Assembly (NCBI RefSeq): GCF_001273755.1
Contig: NZ_LGYA01000001.1
Coordinates: forward strand, 2,599,256 to 2,657,635
Source: Peribacillus butanolivorans
GTDB taxonomy: Bacteria; Bacillota; Bacilli; Bacillales; DSM-1321
Length of the DNA: 58,380 nucleotides
Reading direction: 5' to 3'
The position numbers and the translations under genes are program-made. Positions within the stretch are counted from its first letter, which is position 1; each line of letters starts with the position of its first letter. The notes below the pieces were generated by a model. The model was not told the origin of the DNA, did no database searches, and saw only the letters and a program-made list of their open reading frames with translations. Positions 26,892 to 35,779 of this stretch are shown piece after piece.

Positions 26892-28451
26892 TTAATTAAT
26901 ATGAAAGATTCCATTTCTATCATTTGCAAAGGAATCCCGCAATGTTGTTTTTAATATTTTCCCCGATGGGTTTCGTGGGAGTTCATGTACAAAGTCTACT
27001 GATTTTGGTTTCTTATAGCCGGCTAATTTTCCTTCGCAGTAACCAATGATATCTTCTGCTATGAGATTAGCCCCTTCCCTTTGTACAACAATGGCTTTAA
27101 CCGATTCCCCCCACACGGCATCAGGTACACCAATCACCGCAACATCGAGAATCCCGGGATGTGAATAAAGGACTTCCTCAATTTCACGCGGATAAATATT
27201 AACGCCGCCGCTGATCAGCATGTCTTTCTTTCGGTCCACAATATAGTAAAATCCATCCTCATCCTGTAGCGCCATATCTCCCACTGTAAAAAAACCATGA
27301 TAAAACGAAGCGGCGTCAGCATCCGGATTTTTATAATAACCGTCTAAGTTGTATGGTGATTTAAAATATAGCTCCCCTACTTCACCGTTCGAAATCGGGT
27401 TCTTCTCGTCATCCAAAATTAAACATTCCACAAGAGGGAAAGGATGTCCCACTGAACGTTCCTTCCGGCGAATGTCACCTGGTTTAATGTTCAGTGTAAT
27501 CGCACTTTCAGTCGAACCGTAAAATTCGTTCAAATCGGCATTTTTGAAAAATTCCAGAATATCCAGTTTTGTTTGTGTCGGCAGCGGCGAGCCTGCTGAA
27601 ACCAACACACGCATAGGGGAGATGTCATGCTTTGCTTTTATTTCTTCCTTCGTGTTGATCAGGAAATTGTACATCGTTGGTGCAAGGAACGTGTTTGTTA
27701 TCTGGTATCGCTCAATGTCTTCAAGTACTTGTTCTGTATTAAATGATTCATGAATGACAAGGGTGCCACCCACGAGCAGCTGCATGACAAGAAAAATCCA
27801 AGGGGCTGCATGATAAATGGGCCCTGCAACAAGGTGAATATCTGATTCGCCAATCTTGTATTCATAAGCTGCCGCCATTCCTGTCAGTATTCGGGACCGA
27901 TGGGAAATGACCACTCCTTTTGGCTTTCCGGTCGTACCGGAAGTGTAGCCCAAATAGAAAGTATCTTTCTCATGAACCTCAATGTCCGGTTCCGCATCAC
28001 AGCCTGAAGTAAGAAAATCTACATACCCTTCCATAATTTCATTGGACGCACCGCCCACTACCAGTACGGTGTCTAATTGAGAGTTTCTTGGGAGCAACTC
28101 TTGTGCAATACCTTCATATTCTTCTGAAATAATGAATCCCCGGCTTTCAGAGTTTCTTAGTATATATTCTACTTCCTGTCCAACCAGACGATAGTTTATC
28201 GGTACAATGATGACTCCGATTTTGGACAGCCCGGCAATGATCTCGACATAAGCAGCATGGTTTTTTAACATGACAGCTACTTTATCGCCTTTTTGAAAGC
28301 TACGATCCAAGAAAGCGTTTCCAATTTTGTTCGCGCGAATGTTTAACTCTTCATATGTCTTGATCGTATTTTGAAAAATAACAGCCGGCTTATTTTTATA
28401 CTTACTTGCATTTTGCTTTATAACTGTACCAAATGTCAGCAAACTCTCCAC
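26892..28451 (-). CDS. AMP-forming acyl-CoA synthetase
   Basis: About 519 residues from GTG 28451 (AGAGGA just upstream); the reading frame is open to 28505 but the extra N-terminus does not fit the family. ANL-superfamily motifs: YTSGTTGKPKGVVISH (P-loop, ~180), EFYGSTESAITLN (A5), GDMALQDEDGFYYIVDRKKD (A7/A8 hinge), MLISGGVNIYPREIEE and NPSGKILK (catalytic Lys, A10). The enzyme activates a carboxylic acid to acyl-AMP and then acyl-CoA; FadD3-like and medium/long-chain enzymes look like this, so the acid is not defined. It is single, with a strong terminator. It could supply acyl-CoA to the beta-oxidation cluster at 48-57 kb, though it is 20 kb away. Confidence 0.85.
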   Translation of the reverse strand: MESLLTFGTVIKQNASKYKNKPAVIFQNTIKTYEELNIRANKIGNAFLDRSFQKGDKVAVMLKNHAAYVEIIAGLSKIGVIIVPINYRLVGQEVEYILRNSESRGFIISEEYEGIAQELLPRNSQLDTVLVVGGASNEIMEGYVDFLTSGCDAEPDIEVHEKDTFYLGYTSGTTGKPKGVVISHRSRILTGMAAAYEYKIGESDIHLVAGPIYHAAPWIFLVMQLLVGGTLVIHESFNTEQVLEDIERYQITNTFLAPTMYNFLINTKEEIKAKHDISPMRVLVSAGSPLPTQTKLDILEFFKNADLNEFYGSTESAITLNIKPGDIRRKERSVGHPFPLVECLILDDEKNPISNGEVGELYFKSPYNLDGYYKNPDADAASFYHGFFTVGDMALQDEDGFYYIVDRKKDMLISGGVNIYPREIEEVLYSHPGILDVAVIGVPDAVWGESVKAIVVQREGANLIAEDIIGYCEGKLAGYKKPKSVDFVHELPRNPSGKILKTTLRDSFANDRNGIFHIN

Positions 28452-28616
28452 CAGTCCTCTCTTAAATAAATATAATTTTAAGAAAATTATATCATTTTTA
28501 AACAAGATGGTAAAAAAATATTTTTTTGGTAAAAATTAATTTTACCTCATTATATTATCGTGCATCTAATACCAACCATTATTTACTGAGACCCCTGCTT
28601 TAATTTAAAAACAGAT

Positions 28617-28642
28617 AAAAAAAGCCTAATTTTTAGGCTTTT
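28617..28642 (+). terminator. Intrinsic terminator-like hairpin
   Basis: AAAAGCCTAA/TTAGGCTTTT with a 3-base loop and flanking A run; bidirectional in form. No adjacent gene points at it. Confidence 0.6.
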
Positions 28643-28829
28643 CTACTGGATAATTGTCTACTTCTTCTTTTGAATACTAATTTCTTATTATTTCAAAACA
28701 ATTTTAGCTGCTCATACTTTACTATGAGTTGTTTTTGTTCCTTATGAATTTTTTTCAACGATGTTACAGGTACAATTTCATTTGCAAAGACTATCTGTTG
28801 AGGCTTGGGTGTATTTCTGAGATAGTTCT

Positions 28830-28854
28830 ACCTGGCATAGTCACCGGGTTTTTT
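28830..28854 (+). terminator. Intrinsic terminator-like hairpin
   Basis: ACCTGG/CCGGGT stem with an 8-base loop followed by six T, rightward. It ends about 75 bases before the convergent stop of the nucleoside hydrolase. Confidence 0.5.
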
Positions 28855-28929
28855 CTTTTGACTCTTATTATCTATCTAGGGTTTTATCATGAGATACTTC
28901 CGTTAATGTTTCAAGTACACCACTCAAAT

Positions 28930-29859
28930 CTAGTATTTTTTAAGTGCTTCAATCATTAGCTTCCAAAAACCTTCTACATCAAGTTCTAATCCAAACTTAG
29001 CATTAACTTTTCTACCAGTGACCCCATGTAGATCAATTAACGTTGTTCCTGCAGTAAACTCTCCTTTAGTTTCCACTGTAATATTTACATCTTTCGTCTT
29101 AAACAATTCTGGTGCAACACAATATGCCACAGTTAATACATCGTGTACTGGTGCCCCATCAAAGTCGAACATCTCTTTATATGTTGATGCAAAAAACACT
29201 AATAATTCACCAACTATTTTAGCAACATTGTTATCAATTTTATTCACTTGATCGATAACTTCTCGTGTTGCTATGGCTTGATGTGTTATATCTAATCCCA
29301 TAACTACTATTGGAATACCACTATCAAATACTTTTTTTGCAGCTTCTGGATCAACCCAAATATTAAATTCAGCAGTTGGAGTCCAGTTACCAAATGTTCC
29401 ACCACCCATAAGAACAATTTCTTCAATATTGTCCTTAATTTCTGGTGCTTTTGATAAAGCTAAAGCAATATTTGTTAATGGTCCTGTTGGAAGAATTGTA
29501 ACAGGCTCTTTTGACTCTTTTAACAGTCTTATGATTGTGTCAGCTCCATGCTCCTCACTCCAGCTACGAGAAGGTTCGGGCAATTCTGGACCATCCAGGC
29601 CTGAATCTCCATGAATACCAGGTGCAGTTTCTCGTAATCGAATCAATGGCTCGCTTGCCCCTTTTGAAACAACAACATCCGTTAGTGAAACTAAATCACA
29701 AATTTTTAATGCATTCATAGTTGTTTTTTCAATTTCAGCATTCCCGGAAACTGTTGTAATCCCTAAAATCTCCAATTCTAGTTGTGCAGCAGCTAAAATA
29801 ATTGCAATTGCGTCATCATGTCCTGGATCACAATCCATAATAATTCTTCTTTTAATCAT
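28930..29859 (-). CDS. Inosine-uridine-preferring nucleoside hydrolase
   Basis: 309 residues with the N-terminal calcium-binding signature MDCDPGHDDAIAI (D-x-D-P-G-x-D-D), the NALKICDLV and GIHGDSGLDGP segments, a mid-domain MGGGTFGNWTPTAEFNIWVD with the sugar-binding N and E, and VHDVLTVAYCVAPELF (C-terminal Asp ligand after the active-site His). It cleaves the N-glycosidic bond of ribonucleosides to ribose and free base in the cytoplasm. It is 24 bases downstream of a CNT nucleoside transporter gene, so the two form an uptake-and-cleavage operon, probably under the cre site upstream of the transporter. Substrate range (purine, pyrimidine, or C-nucleoside) is not readable. Confidence 0.9.
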   Translation of the reverse strand: MIKRRIIMDCDPGHDDAIAIILAAAQLELEILGITTVSGNAEIEKTTMNALKICDLVSLTDVVVSKGASEPLIRLRETAPGIHGDSGLDGPELPEPSRSWSEEHGADTIIRLLKESKEPVTILPTGPLTNIALALSKAPEIKDNIEEIVLMGGGTFGNWTPTAEFNIWVDPEAAKKVFDSGIPIVVMGLDITHQAIATREVIDQVNKIDNNVAKIVGELLVFFASTYKEMFDFDGAPVHDVLTVAYCVAPELFKTKDVNITVETKGEFTAGTTLIDLHGVTGRKVNAKFGLELDVEGFWKLMIEALKKY

Positions 29860-29882
29860 CCTATTTCACCTCTATATAAAAA

Positions 29883-31064
29883 TTACATGAAAATACCCAT
29901 AATTGTGGCTGAAATTACAGATGCTAATGTCGCACCTAACAATAATTTCAATGAAAATTTTGCAACATAACTCCCTTGTTTTTCACTGATTGATTTGATT
30001 GAACCTGAAACAATACCCACAGTTCCAAAGTTTGCAAAACTAACTAAATAAACTGAAACAATAGCAACTGTTTTATCGGAAAGATGGTTTGAAATCTCAC
30101 CAAAATTCAACATTGCAACAAATTCATTTGTAACTAGTTTTGTCGCCATTATTCCACCTGCTTGTACAGCTTCTGCCCAAGGAACACCTATTAAATAAGC
30201 AATTGGTGCAAAAATATAACCAATAACCGTTTGGAAAGAAACATGAAATACACCTAGAAAAATCACATTGATCAATTCCATCAAGGAAATAAACCCTAAT
30301 AGCATAGCAGCAACGATAATAACAATTTTAAATCCATCCATTACACTTTCTCCAACCATTTGGAAGAAAGGAACTCTTTCATTTTCTTCAATTTGAATTA
30401 GATCCTCATTATCGTCTAAATCATATGGGTTAATAATATTAGCAACTATGAGTGCACTAAAAATATTCAATACAACAGCAGTTACAACATATTTTGGCTC
30501 TAACATTGTCATATATGCCCCAACCATCGCCATACTTACTGCACTCATTGCTGATGTACAAATTGTGTAAAGTCTTTTTGGAGATAAGAGTGGTATTTGC
30601 TTGATAATGGTTAAGAACACTTCTGGTTGTCCCAGCGCAGCTGTAGATACAGCAAAATAGCTTTCTAGTTTACCCATTCCTGTTATTTTACTTAAAACTA
30701 AACCGATATATTTGATTACGAATGGTAATACTTTTATATAATTAAGTATTCCTATTAAAACTGACATAAAAACCAGAGGTAATAACGCTACAAAGAAAAA
30801 CGTTATTGCACCTTCATTCACCATTCCACCGAATACAAATTGAATTCCTGAATCAGCAATCGCCATTAATTTTTCAAAAAACACTCCTATTTTGGTAATC
30901 GCAATTAGCCCTATACTAGTATTCATCATGAAGTAAACTAAAATGATTTGTACAGCTAACATAATCAGAATACGTTTATATTGTATTTGTTTTCTATTGT
31001 TACTTACTGAAAAAGCAACAACAAAAACAAGTAAAATTCCTGTTATTAAGAAGATAAAATTCAT
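29883..31064 (-). CDS. nupC: Concentrative nucleoside transporter (CNT/NupC family)
   Basis: 393 residues, about 10 hydrophobic segments. CNT markers are visible: FVFGGMVNEGAITFFFVALL (G-rich hairpin 1 region), AALGQPEVFLTIIKQIP (second hairpin with E), and MATKLVTNEFVAMLNF followed by VSVYLVSFANFGTVGIVSGS (C-terminal TMs with the T-N-E-F motif that binds nucleoside and Na+/H+). It imports nucleosides by ion symport. The gene lies between psuG and the nucleoside hydrolase, so pseudouridine or ordinary nucleosides are plausible cargo. A perfect CcpA box begins 20 bases upstream of ATG 31064, which indicates repression by good carbon sources. Confidence 0.88.
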   Translation of the reverse strand: MNFIFLITGILLVFVVAFSVSNNRKQIQYKRILIMLAVQIILVYFMMNTSIGLIAITKIGVFFEKLMAIADSGIQFVFGGMVNEGAITFFFVALLPLVFMSVLIGILNYIKVLPFVIKYIGLVLSKITGMGKLESYFAVSTAALGQPEVFLTIIKQIPLLSPKRLYTICTSAMSAVSMAMVGAYMTMLEPKYVVTAVVLNIFSALIVANIINPYDLDDNEDLIQIEENERVPFFQMVGESVMDGFKIVIIVAAMLLGFISLMELINVIFLGVFHVSFQTVIGYIFAPIAYLIGVPWAEAVQAGGIMATKLVTNEFVAMLNFGEISNHLSDKTVAIVSVYLVSFANFGTVGIVSGSIKSISEKQGSYVAKFSLKLLLGATLASVISATIMGIFM

Positions 31065-31083
31065 TTTCAGGCTCTCCTTTTAA

Positions 31084-31100
31084 ATGGAAACGTTTACATT
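31084..31100. promoter_or_regulatory. CcpA catabolite-responsive element (cre)
   Basis: ATGGAAACGTTTACATT fits the cre consensus WTGNAARCGNWWNCAWW at every position. It is 20 bases upstream of the CNT transporter start and downstream of the psuG terminator, in the promoter/leader of the transporter-hydrolase operon, so CcpA-HPr(Ser-P) would repress or block transcription there. Confidence 0.85.
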
Positions 31101-31106
31101 CGATTT

Positions 31107-31172
31107 AAAAAACAACTTCTATAAAGTCTAGTTGTTAACAATAATCTGAGACATTTAACTTTATAGAAGTTG
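31107..31172 (-). terminator. Terminator of psuK-psuG with a 15-bp stem
   Basis: In leftward orientation CAACTTCTATAAAGT, 30 bases, ACTTTATAGAAGTTG, then TTTTTT. Perfect 15-bp arms with a long loop. It starts 21 bases after the psuG stop and separates psuKG from the nupC operon. Confidence 0.75.
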
Positions 31173-31192
31173 AGTTTATGCTAATTACGAAC

Positions 31193-32122
31193 TCAGTTTA
31201 GTATTAGTTTAGTTTTGTTGTTGAAACTAACTGCTATTTCAGCTCCTACTTTAGCATTATGTTTTACTAATTCTATATTGGCATCAAGGCTTTTACCGCC
31301 GGTTAATTCTTTTATTTTTCCGAGCAGGAATGGTGTACTATCCTTACCAATAATATGATTTTCTTCTGCTTGCTTAATTGCTTGACCGATAATTTCATTG
31401 ATATAATCTTCATCCATAGCAAATCTTTCAGGAATAGGATTAGCGATAACTGCTCCACCATTAAGATTTAATTCCCATTTCGTTTTTAATGTTTCAGCAA
31501 TTTCATCGATTGAATCAGTGGAGAAGTTTAATAGATATTCACTATTTCTTGTGTAGAATGCTGGTAGACACTCCGTTTCATATCCAATTACAGGCACCCC
31601 TTTTGTTTCAAGGTATTCTAGTGTAAGCGATAAATCTAGGATTGATTTAGCACCAGCACAAATTACGGCTACATTAGTTTGGGCTAATTCTTCAAGGTCA
31701 GCTGAGATATCCATAGTAGTTTCTGCACCTTTATGAACCCCACCAATACCACCTGTTACAAAGATTTTGATTTCTGCCAAATCAGCGCAAATCATCGTTG
31801 TAGCAACAGTCGTTGCTCCTAGTTGTTTTGTAGCAATAATTTGAGCTAAATCACGTCTTGATACTTTAGCAACATCTGAACTTTTACCAAATAATTCTAA
31901 TTCATCTTCTGTTAAACCAATTTTAATTTTTCCATCAATGATAGCAATTGTCGCTGGAACAGCACCGTTATCACGAACAATTTGTTCAACTTCACGAGCC
32001 ATTTTGACATTTTGAGGATAAGGCATACCATGTGAAATAATAGTAGATTCTAATGCAACGATTGCTTTTCCTTCCTCTTTTGCTTGTTGTACCTCTGCAG
32101 ATAATTCAATATATTTTTTCAT
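31193..32122 (-). CDS. psuG: Pseudouridine-5'-phosphate glycosidase
   Basis: 309 residues with strong family features: ALESTIISHGMPYPQNVKMA at the N-terminus, VPATIAIIDGKIKIGLTEDE, SRRDLAQIIATKQLGATTVA, FVTGGIGGVHKGAETTMDIS (active-site loop), ICAGAKSILDLSLTLEYLET and GKDSTPFLLGKIKELTGGKS. The enzyme splits pseudouridine 5'-phosphate into uracil and ribose 5-phosphate with a catalytic Lys and Mn2+. It begins immediately after psuK (stop 32123), so the two are translationally close or coupled. It completes a two-step route from pseudouridine. A 15-bp terminator follows. Confidence 0.95.
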   Translation of the reverse strand: MKKYIELSAEVQQAKEEGKAIVALESTIISHGMPYPQNVKMAREVEQIVRDNGAVPATIAIIDGKIKIGLTEDELELFGKSSDVAKVSRRDLAQIIATKQLGATTVATTMICADLAEIKIFVTGGIGGVHKGAETTMDISADLEELAQTNVAVICAGAKSILDLSLTLEYLETKGVPVIGYETECLPAFYTRNSEYLLNFSTDSIDEIAETLKTKWELNLNGGAVIANPIPERFAMDEDYINEIIGQAIKQAEENHIIGKDSTPFLLGKIKELTGGKSLDANIELVKHNAKVGAEIAVSFNNKTKLILN

Positions 32123-33229
32123 TTAAATTGCCTCCATATCTAACATTAATTGTTTTTTTGATAATTCTTGTCTAACTGTATACTTCGACATAATTGTTTT
32201 ATGGGAATTGACCAAACCAGCTTTTATGATGTAATCAATTTCTTTATTTTGTAACCAGGAATAAATAACGCCTGAACAAAATGAATCTCCAGCACCTGTA
32301 ACATCAACAACTATTGGTGTTTCTATGGCAGGAAAATAATGAATCTCACCATTTTCACTACCTGTCATTACACCTTTTGAACCATTCGTTACAATAACAT
32401 TTTTGACTCCTAAATCTAACCACTCTTTAACTGAATTTCCCCAATCTTCTTCATCATTGATTTTAATATTCATAAAAGTTTCTGTTTCATCTTTATTTAC
32501 TATGAGCCAACTAACTGCATTCAAAGTTTTTGGAAGTCTATTCATTTTGGGAGACGAAACAGGAATAATGACTAATGGAATATTATGTTTAGATGTGAAA
32601 AAACAAAGAAAATCAATTGTTTCACTTGGACAATTTAAATCCACTACGATACATTTAGCTCTTCTAAGAATATTACTGTTTTTAATCAACAACTCAGGTG
32701 TAATATTCTCAAAAACGTCCATGTCTGCTAATGCAATTGATAAATCCCCATTCATATCTAAAACTGCTGTATAAGATCCTGTTGTCAAATTTTCATTTTG
32801 AGAGACATGTTCTAAATTCATAAAAGGTGACGATAAATCATAAATCTCTTTCCACTCTGAATCGAGACCACTTGCTGAAATTAATGTAACATCCTCACCT
32901 AATCTACCTAAATTTTCAGCAATATTTCTTGCTACTCCTCCAACCGATCTAGAAGATCTTACTGGATTAGATGTTTCATTAGTAATTTTATATTTTGTAT
33001 AAAATTTCTTATCTACGTTAGCACCTCCTATGCAAACAATAGGAGCTATTTCATTTAAAACATAAGCCTTGCCAAAGACATACTCTTTCTTGATTAATCC
33101 AGAAATAATATTAGCAATAGACGACTTTGATATACCCACAATTTCCGATAACTCCTGTTGAGAAATAAAGGGATTTTCTCGAATCATATCTAAAATCAAC
33201 TCTTCTTTTTCATTAATATCATTAGCCAT
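32123..33229 (-). CDS. psuK: HTH-fused pseudouridine kinase, PfkB family
   Basis: 368 residues. A winged-helix domain occupies about 1-60 (NEKEELILDMIRENPFISQQ, LSEIVGISKSSIANIISGLI). A PfkB/ribokinase domain follows: IVCIGGANVDKKFYTKYKIT, SSRSVGGVARNIAENLGRLG (sugar binding), NVIVTNGSKGV, and VDVTGAGDSFCSGVIYSW with catalytic Asp 315. It phosphorylates pseudouridine to the 5'-phosphate, which PsuG next cleaves. The fused HTH suggests it also binds DNA and regulates the locus, perhaps in a substrate-dependent way. A cre-like box lies about 50 bases upstream. A divergent paralogue is at 34688-35779. Confidence 0.9.
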   Translation of the reverse strand: MANDINEKEELILDMIRENPFISQQELSEIVGISKSSIANIISGLIKKEYVFGKAYVLNEIAPIVCIGGANVDKKFYTKYKITNETSNPVRSSRSVGGVARNIAENLGRLGEDVTLISASGLDSEWKEIYDLSSPFMNLEHVSQNENLTTGSYTAVLDMNGDLSIALADMDVFENITPELLIKNSNILRRAKCIVVDLNCPSETIDFLCFFTSKHNIPLVIIPVSSPKMNRLPKTLNAVSWLIVNKDETETFMNIKINDEEDWGNSVKEWLDLGVKNVIVTNGSKGVMTGSENGEIHYFPAIETPIVVDVTGAGDSFCSGVIYSWLQNKEIDYIIKAGLVNSHKTIMSKYTVRQELSKKQLMLDMEAI

Positions 33230-33278
33230 TTGTACACCTCACTTCTTTAAACAATTGTTTATGCTATGAACATACGTT

Positions 33279-33295
33279 TAGTATACGCTTACATT
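33279..33295. promoter_or_regulatory. Possible second cre site upstream of psuK
   Basis: TAGTATACGCTTACATT matches the cre consensus at all but two positions and sits 50 bases before the psuK start. Weaker than the site at 31084, but in the same regulatory context. Confidence 0.45.
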
Positions 33296-33369
33296 TTTAA
33301 TTGTCAATAAATTTTAAATAATTATTTAATGACAAATGACACCATGTTATTGAAAATTTTATTTTGCGC

Positions 33370-34275
33370 CTAATGTTGTACTACTTTCTTTTTAATTAAC
33401 ACTATATTTCTATTAAGCATTGTTGGTAAGCTCATGCCTAGAAGAATGGTTACAATACCTACTATTTGCATTGAAGTAACATTTTCACTTAACAATATGA
33501 CTGACACCATCACTGCGATTGGCAATTCAATAGCACCCAATATTGATGACATACTCAATCCAACTTTAGGAACTGCAATAGTGAATAAGAAAACCGGAAT
33601 AATCATCCCAAATAACCCCAATATCAAACCATAAATCCAAAGTCCCTCGCTAAACAAATTTCCATTCCAAATAACTTCCGGAGACTGAAAAACAACCGAC
33701 ATCATAAAAGCAAAGAATGAAACCAATACTAAGCGATTAGTGGTATTCATATTTGTAGTTGCTCTACCGTTAACAAATAAAAATAGGGAATAACAAAGAG
33801 CAGCTGCTAAACCCCATAACCAACCTTGAAAAGGTATTTGAGATAAATCAACATCTATCAAACCCGCTGCTGGTATAGTCCCTGCAACCAATATTATTAG
33901 AGATATCAATTCAATTCGACTGGGAAATTTTCGTTTTGTTATACAAGAAATCAACATGCCTATCCATGTAAATTGAAACAATAGTACAACGGCCAAGGAT
34001 GCAGGTAAATAGTTCAAAGAAAGACCATAAAAAATATTTGTCAACCCTGTAAATACTCCAGCTAAGATAAGAATTTTAACTCCATTAAAGCTTAATTTTG
34101 TTCGGTTTGTAAGAATGAAAATACACACTGCGATACAAAAACCGAAAAAAAATTGACTTGTAACAGCTTCAGATGCCGAAAAACCACTACGCATTGCTAG
34201 TTTTATGATAGTTGAAACTAAACCATAACTACTAGCTGCTATAACTACCAACAAGGGGTACAGATAAATCTTCAT
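33370..34275 (-). CDS. EamA/DMT-family transporter
   Basis: 301 residues with ten hydrophobic segments in two EamA halves (YPLLVVIAASSYGLVSTIIK and later PFQGWLWGLAAALCYSLFLF). DMT proteins export or import amino acids, nucleosides and other metabolites. Start ATG 34275 has GGAGG 9 bases before, better than an upstream 34296 start. It is 140 bases upstream of psuK on the same strand and could be co-transcribed; the nearby pseudouridine genes suggest a nucleobase or nucleoside role, but that is only positional. Confidence 0.82.
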   Translation of the reverse strand: MKIYLYPLLVVIAASSYGLVSTIIKLAMRSGFSASEAVTSQFFFGFCIAVCIFILTNRTKLSFNGVKILILAGVFTGLTNIFYGLSLNYLPASLAVVLLFQFTWIGMLISCITKRKFPSRIELISLIILVAGTIPAAGLIDVDLSQIPFQGWLWGLAAALCYSLFLFVNGRATTNMNTTNRLVLVSFFAFMMSVVFQSPEVIWNGNLFSEGLWIYGLILGLFGMIIPVFLFTIAVPKVGLSMSSILGAIELPIAVMVSVILLSENVTSMQIVGIVTILLGMSLPTMLNRNIVLIKKKVVQH

Positions 34276-34296
34276 TATTTTAATTCCTCCTATCAT

Positions 34297-34687
34297 TTTT
34301 TATTATTCATTGAGTTTTAAATATGATTTTTGAAAATCTAACAAAAAATCATAATCTTCAATATAAATCAAAGATAATCATTTTTACAATCTATTTTTTG
34401 TTTATTATTGATTGGCCAATCATTTGTCTGTAATATTTAGATAGCGTATAATTTATTTGTCGCTAGAAATGAGAATACTAAAAAATTTTAATATCTTTCA
34501 AAAAAATGAATTAATCCTATTGCTTTACTCGGGTTCGAAAAAAGGGTATTTTGTATACTAAGAAATTTCGGCTATCTTGTAAACAAACAGAAGATAAAGT
34601 TATTATGATTAATCTATTTACAATTAAAAGTTTACAAACTTTTGTTTATATAATAAACTATCGTTTAATGAGAAGTGAGGCTACTTC
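34297..34687. promoter_or_regulatory. Divergent control region between DMT transporter and second HTH-kinase
   Basis: Very AT-rich. Near the right gene is a palindrome TAAACTATCGTTTA (about 34648-34661) and related TTGTAAACAAAC and TTTACAAACTTTTG segments upstream; these may be operators for an HTH-kinase. RBS GAGAAGTGAGG precedes ATG 34688. Confidence 0.45.
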
Positions 34688-35779
34688 ATGGATAAAGAGA
34701 AACAAATTTTAGATTACATAAAAATAAATCCTTTCATATCACAGCAAGAATTAGCAAGTAAAGTTGGTTTATCACGACCTGCAGTTGCCAATTATATTGC
34801 TAACTTGACGAAACGTGGTGAAATTAAAGGACGCGCCTATATTCTCCGAGAAGAATCGTCGATCCTCTGTATTGGAGGGGCAAACACAGACCGGAAAGCC
34901 CGATCAAATCAGGAGGTGCGTTTATATTCATCTAATCCAGTAAAAATTTCTGAAGCTTGTGGCGGTATAGCACGCAACTTTGCCGAAAATTTAAGTCGAC
35001 TCGGCTGTAGCACTACTCTTATGGCTTGTGTAGGGGACGACAAAGAAGGTAACTGGATACTGAATGAAACGAAAAGACAAGGAGTGGATGTTAGTCAAGT
35101 ATGGGTTTTACCAACAGAGCGAACAGGGACTTTTACCACCTTATTAGATATTAATGGTGAAAGCATTGTCTCCATGGCTGATATGAATATATACGAAAAA
35201 ATAACAACATCTATGTTTGAGGAAAAATGGTCCTATATCATTTCCTCCCAAGCTGTTTTTTTGGATACGAATATTCCTAAGGAATGTCTCAGTTATTTAA
35301 TTAACCGCTGCCGCGATGAAAACATTCCTATGTACATTGACCCTGTATCTACAGCCAAAGCACGAAAACTTCCATTTCGTCTTGACGGTGTAGAACTGCT
35401 GATGCCTAACCGAGAAGAAGCAGAGATACTTGCTGAAATAAAAATCGAATCAATCAAGGATTGCCAATTAGCCTGTGAAAAAATTAGACAGCGTGGCGTT
35501 CAAAAAGTTATTATCACACTTGGTGATCAGGGGGTTTATTATTTTTCTACAGAGGAATCTGGACACTTGCCTCCTTTCAAAACTAACGTAGTTGATGTCA
35601 CAGGGGCTGGTGAAGCATTTTCTTCATGTGCAATCTACGGAATCCTGAACGAAGAATCGCTATTTAGTGCTTGCAAATTAGGTCTTGCTGGTGCTGCTCT
35701 TACCATTCAAACTGAAGAATCTATATCATCATTTTTGAAACCTGAAAAAATTCATGAAATAGTAAAGAATTTTTCGTGA
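34688..35779 (+). CDS. HTH-fused PfkB-family protein with altered catalytic motif (GAGE)
   Basis: 363 residues, same architecture as the psuK product: winged helix (KEKQILDYIKINPFISQQEL, LSRPAVANYIANLTKRGEIK) then a ribokinase fold (SILCIGGANTDRKARSNQEV, EACGGIARNFAENLSRLGCS, VQKVIITLGDQGVYYF). The catalytic anion-hole motif reads VDVTGAGEAFSS: the usual base Asp of GAGD is Glu 309. Other substrate-binding segments look intact. It may therefore be a weak kinase or a sensor-regulator that binds the nucleoside without phosphorylating it efficiently. It is divergent from the DMT transporter and ends at a strong terminator. Family assignment is secure; a psuK-like or ribokinase-like substrate is inferred. 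Confidence 0.85.
   Translation: MDKEKQILDYIKINPFISQQELASKVGLSRPAVANYIANLTKRGEIKGRAYILREESSILCIGGANTDRKARSNQEVRLYSSNPVKISEACGGIARNFAENLSRLGCSTTLMACVGDDKEGNWILNETKRQGVDVSQVWVLPTERTGTFTTLLDINGESIVSMADMNIYEKITTSMFEEKWSYIISSQAVFLDTNIPKECLSYLINRCRDENIPMYIDPVSTAKARKLPFRLDGVELLMPNREEAEILAEIKIESIKDCQLACEKIRQRGVQKVIITLGDQGVYYFSTEESGHLPPFKTNVVDVTGAGEAFSSCAIYGILNEESLFSACKLGLAGAALTIQTEESISSFLKPEKIHEIVKNFS

Larger units (their letters stand above)
28506..28929. other. Intergenic region with two terminator-like hairpins
   Basis: No gene. Contains hairpins at 28617-28642 and 28830-28854. The sequence before the second (GATAGTTCTACCTGGC) faintly recalls the end of a purine riboswitch, but the rest of the aptamer is not there. 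Confidence 0.45.

Noticed and set aside
28780..28860. Possible purine riboswitch (GATAGTTCTACCTGGC...CCGGG + T run) in front of nucleoside genes
   Set aside because: The P1 arms and the second loop are missing and the adjacent nucleoside hydrolase reads the other way, ending here. I keep only the terminator-like hairpin.
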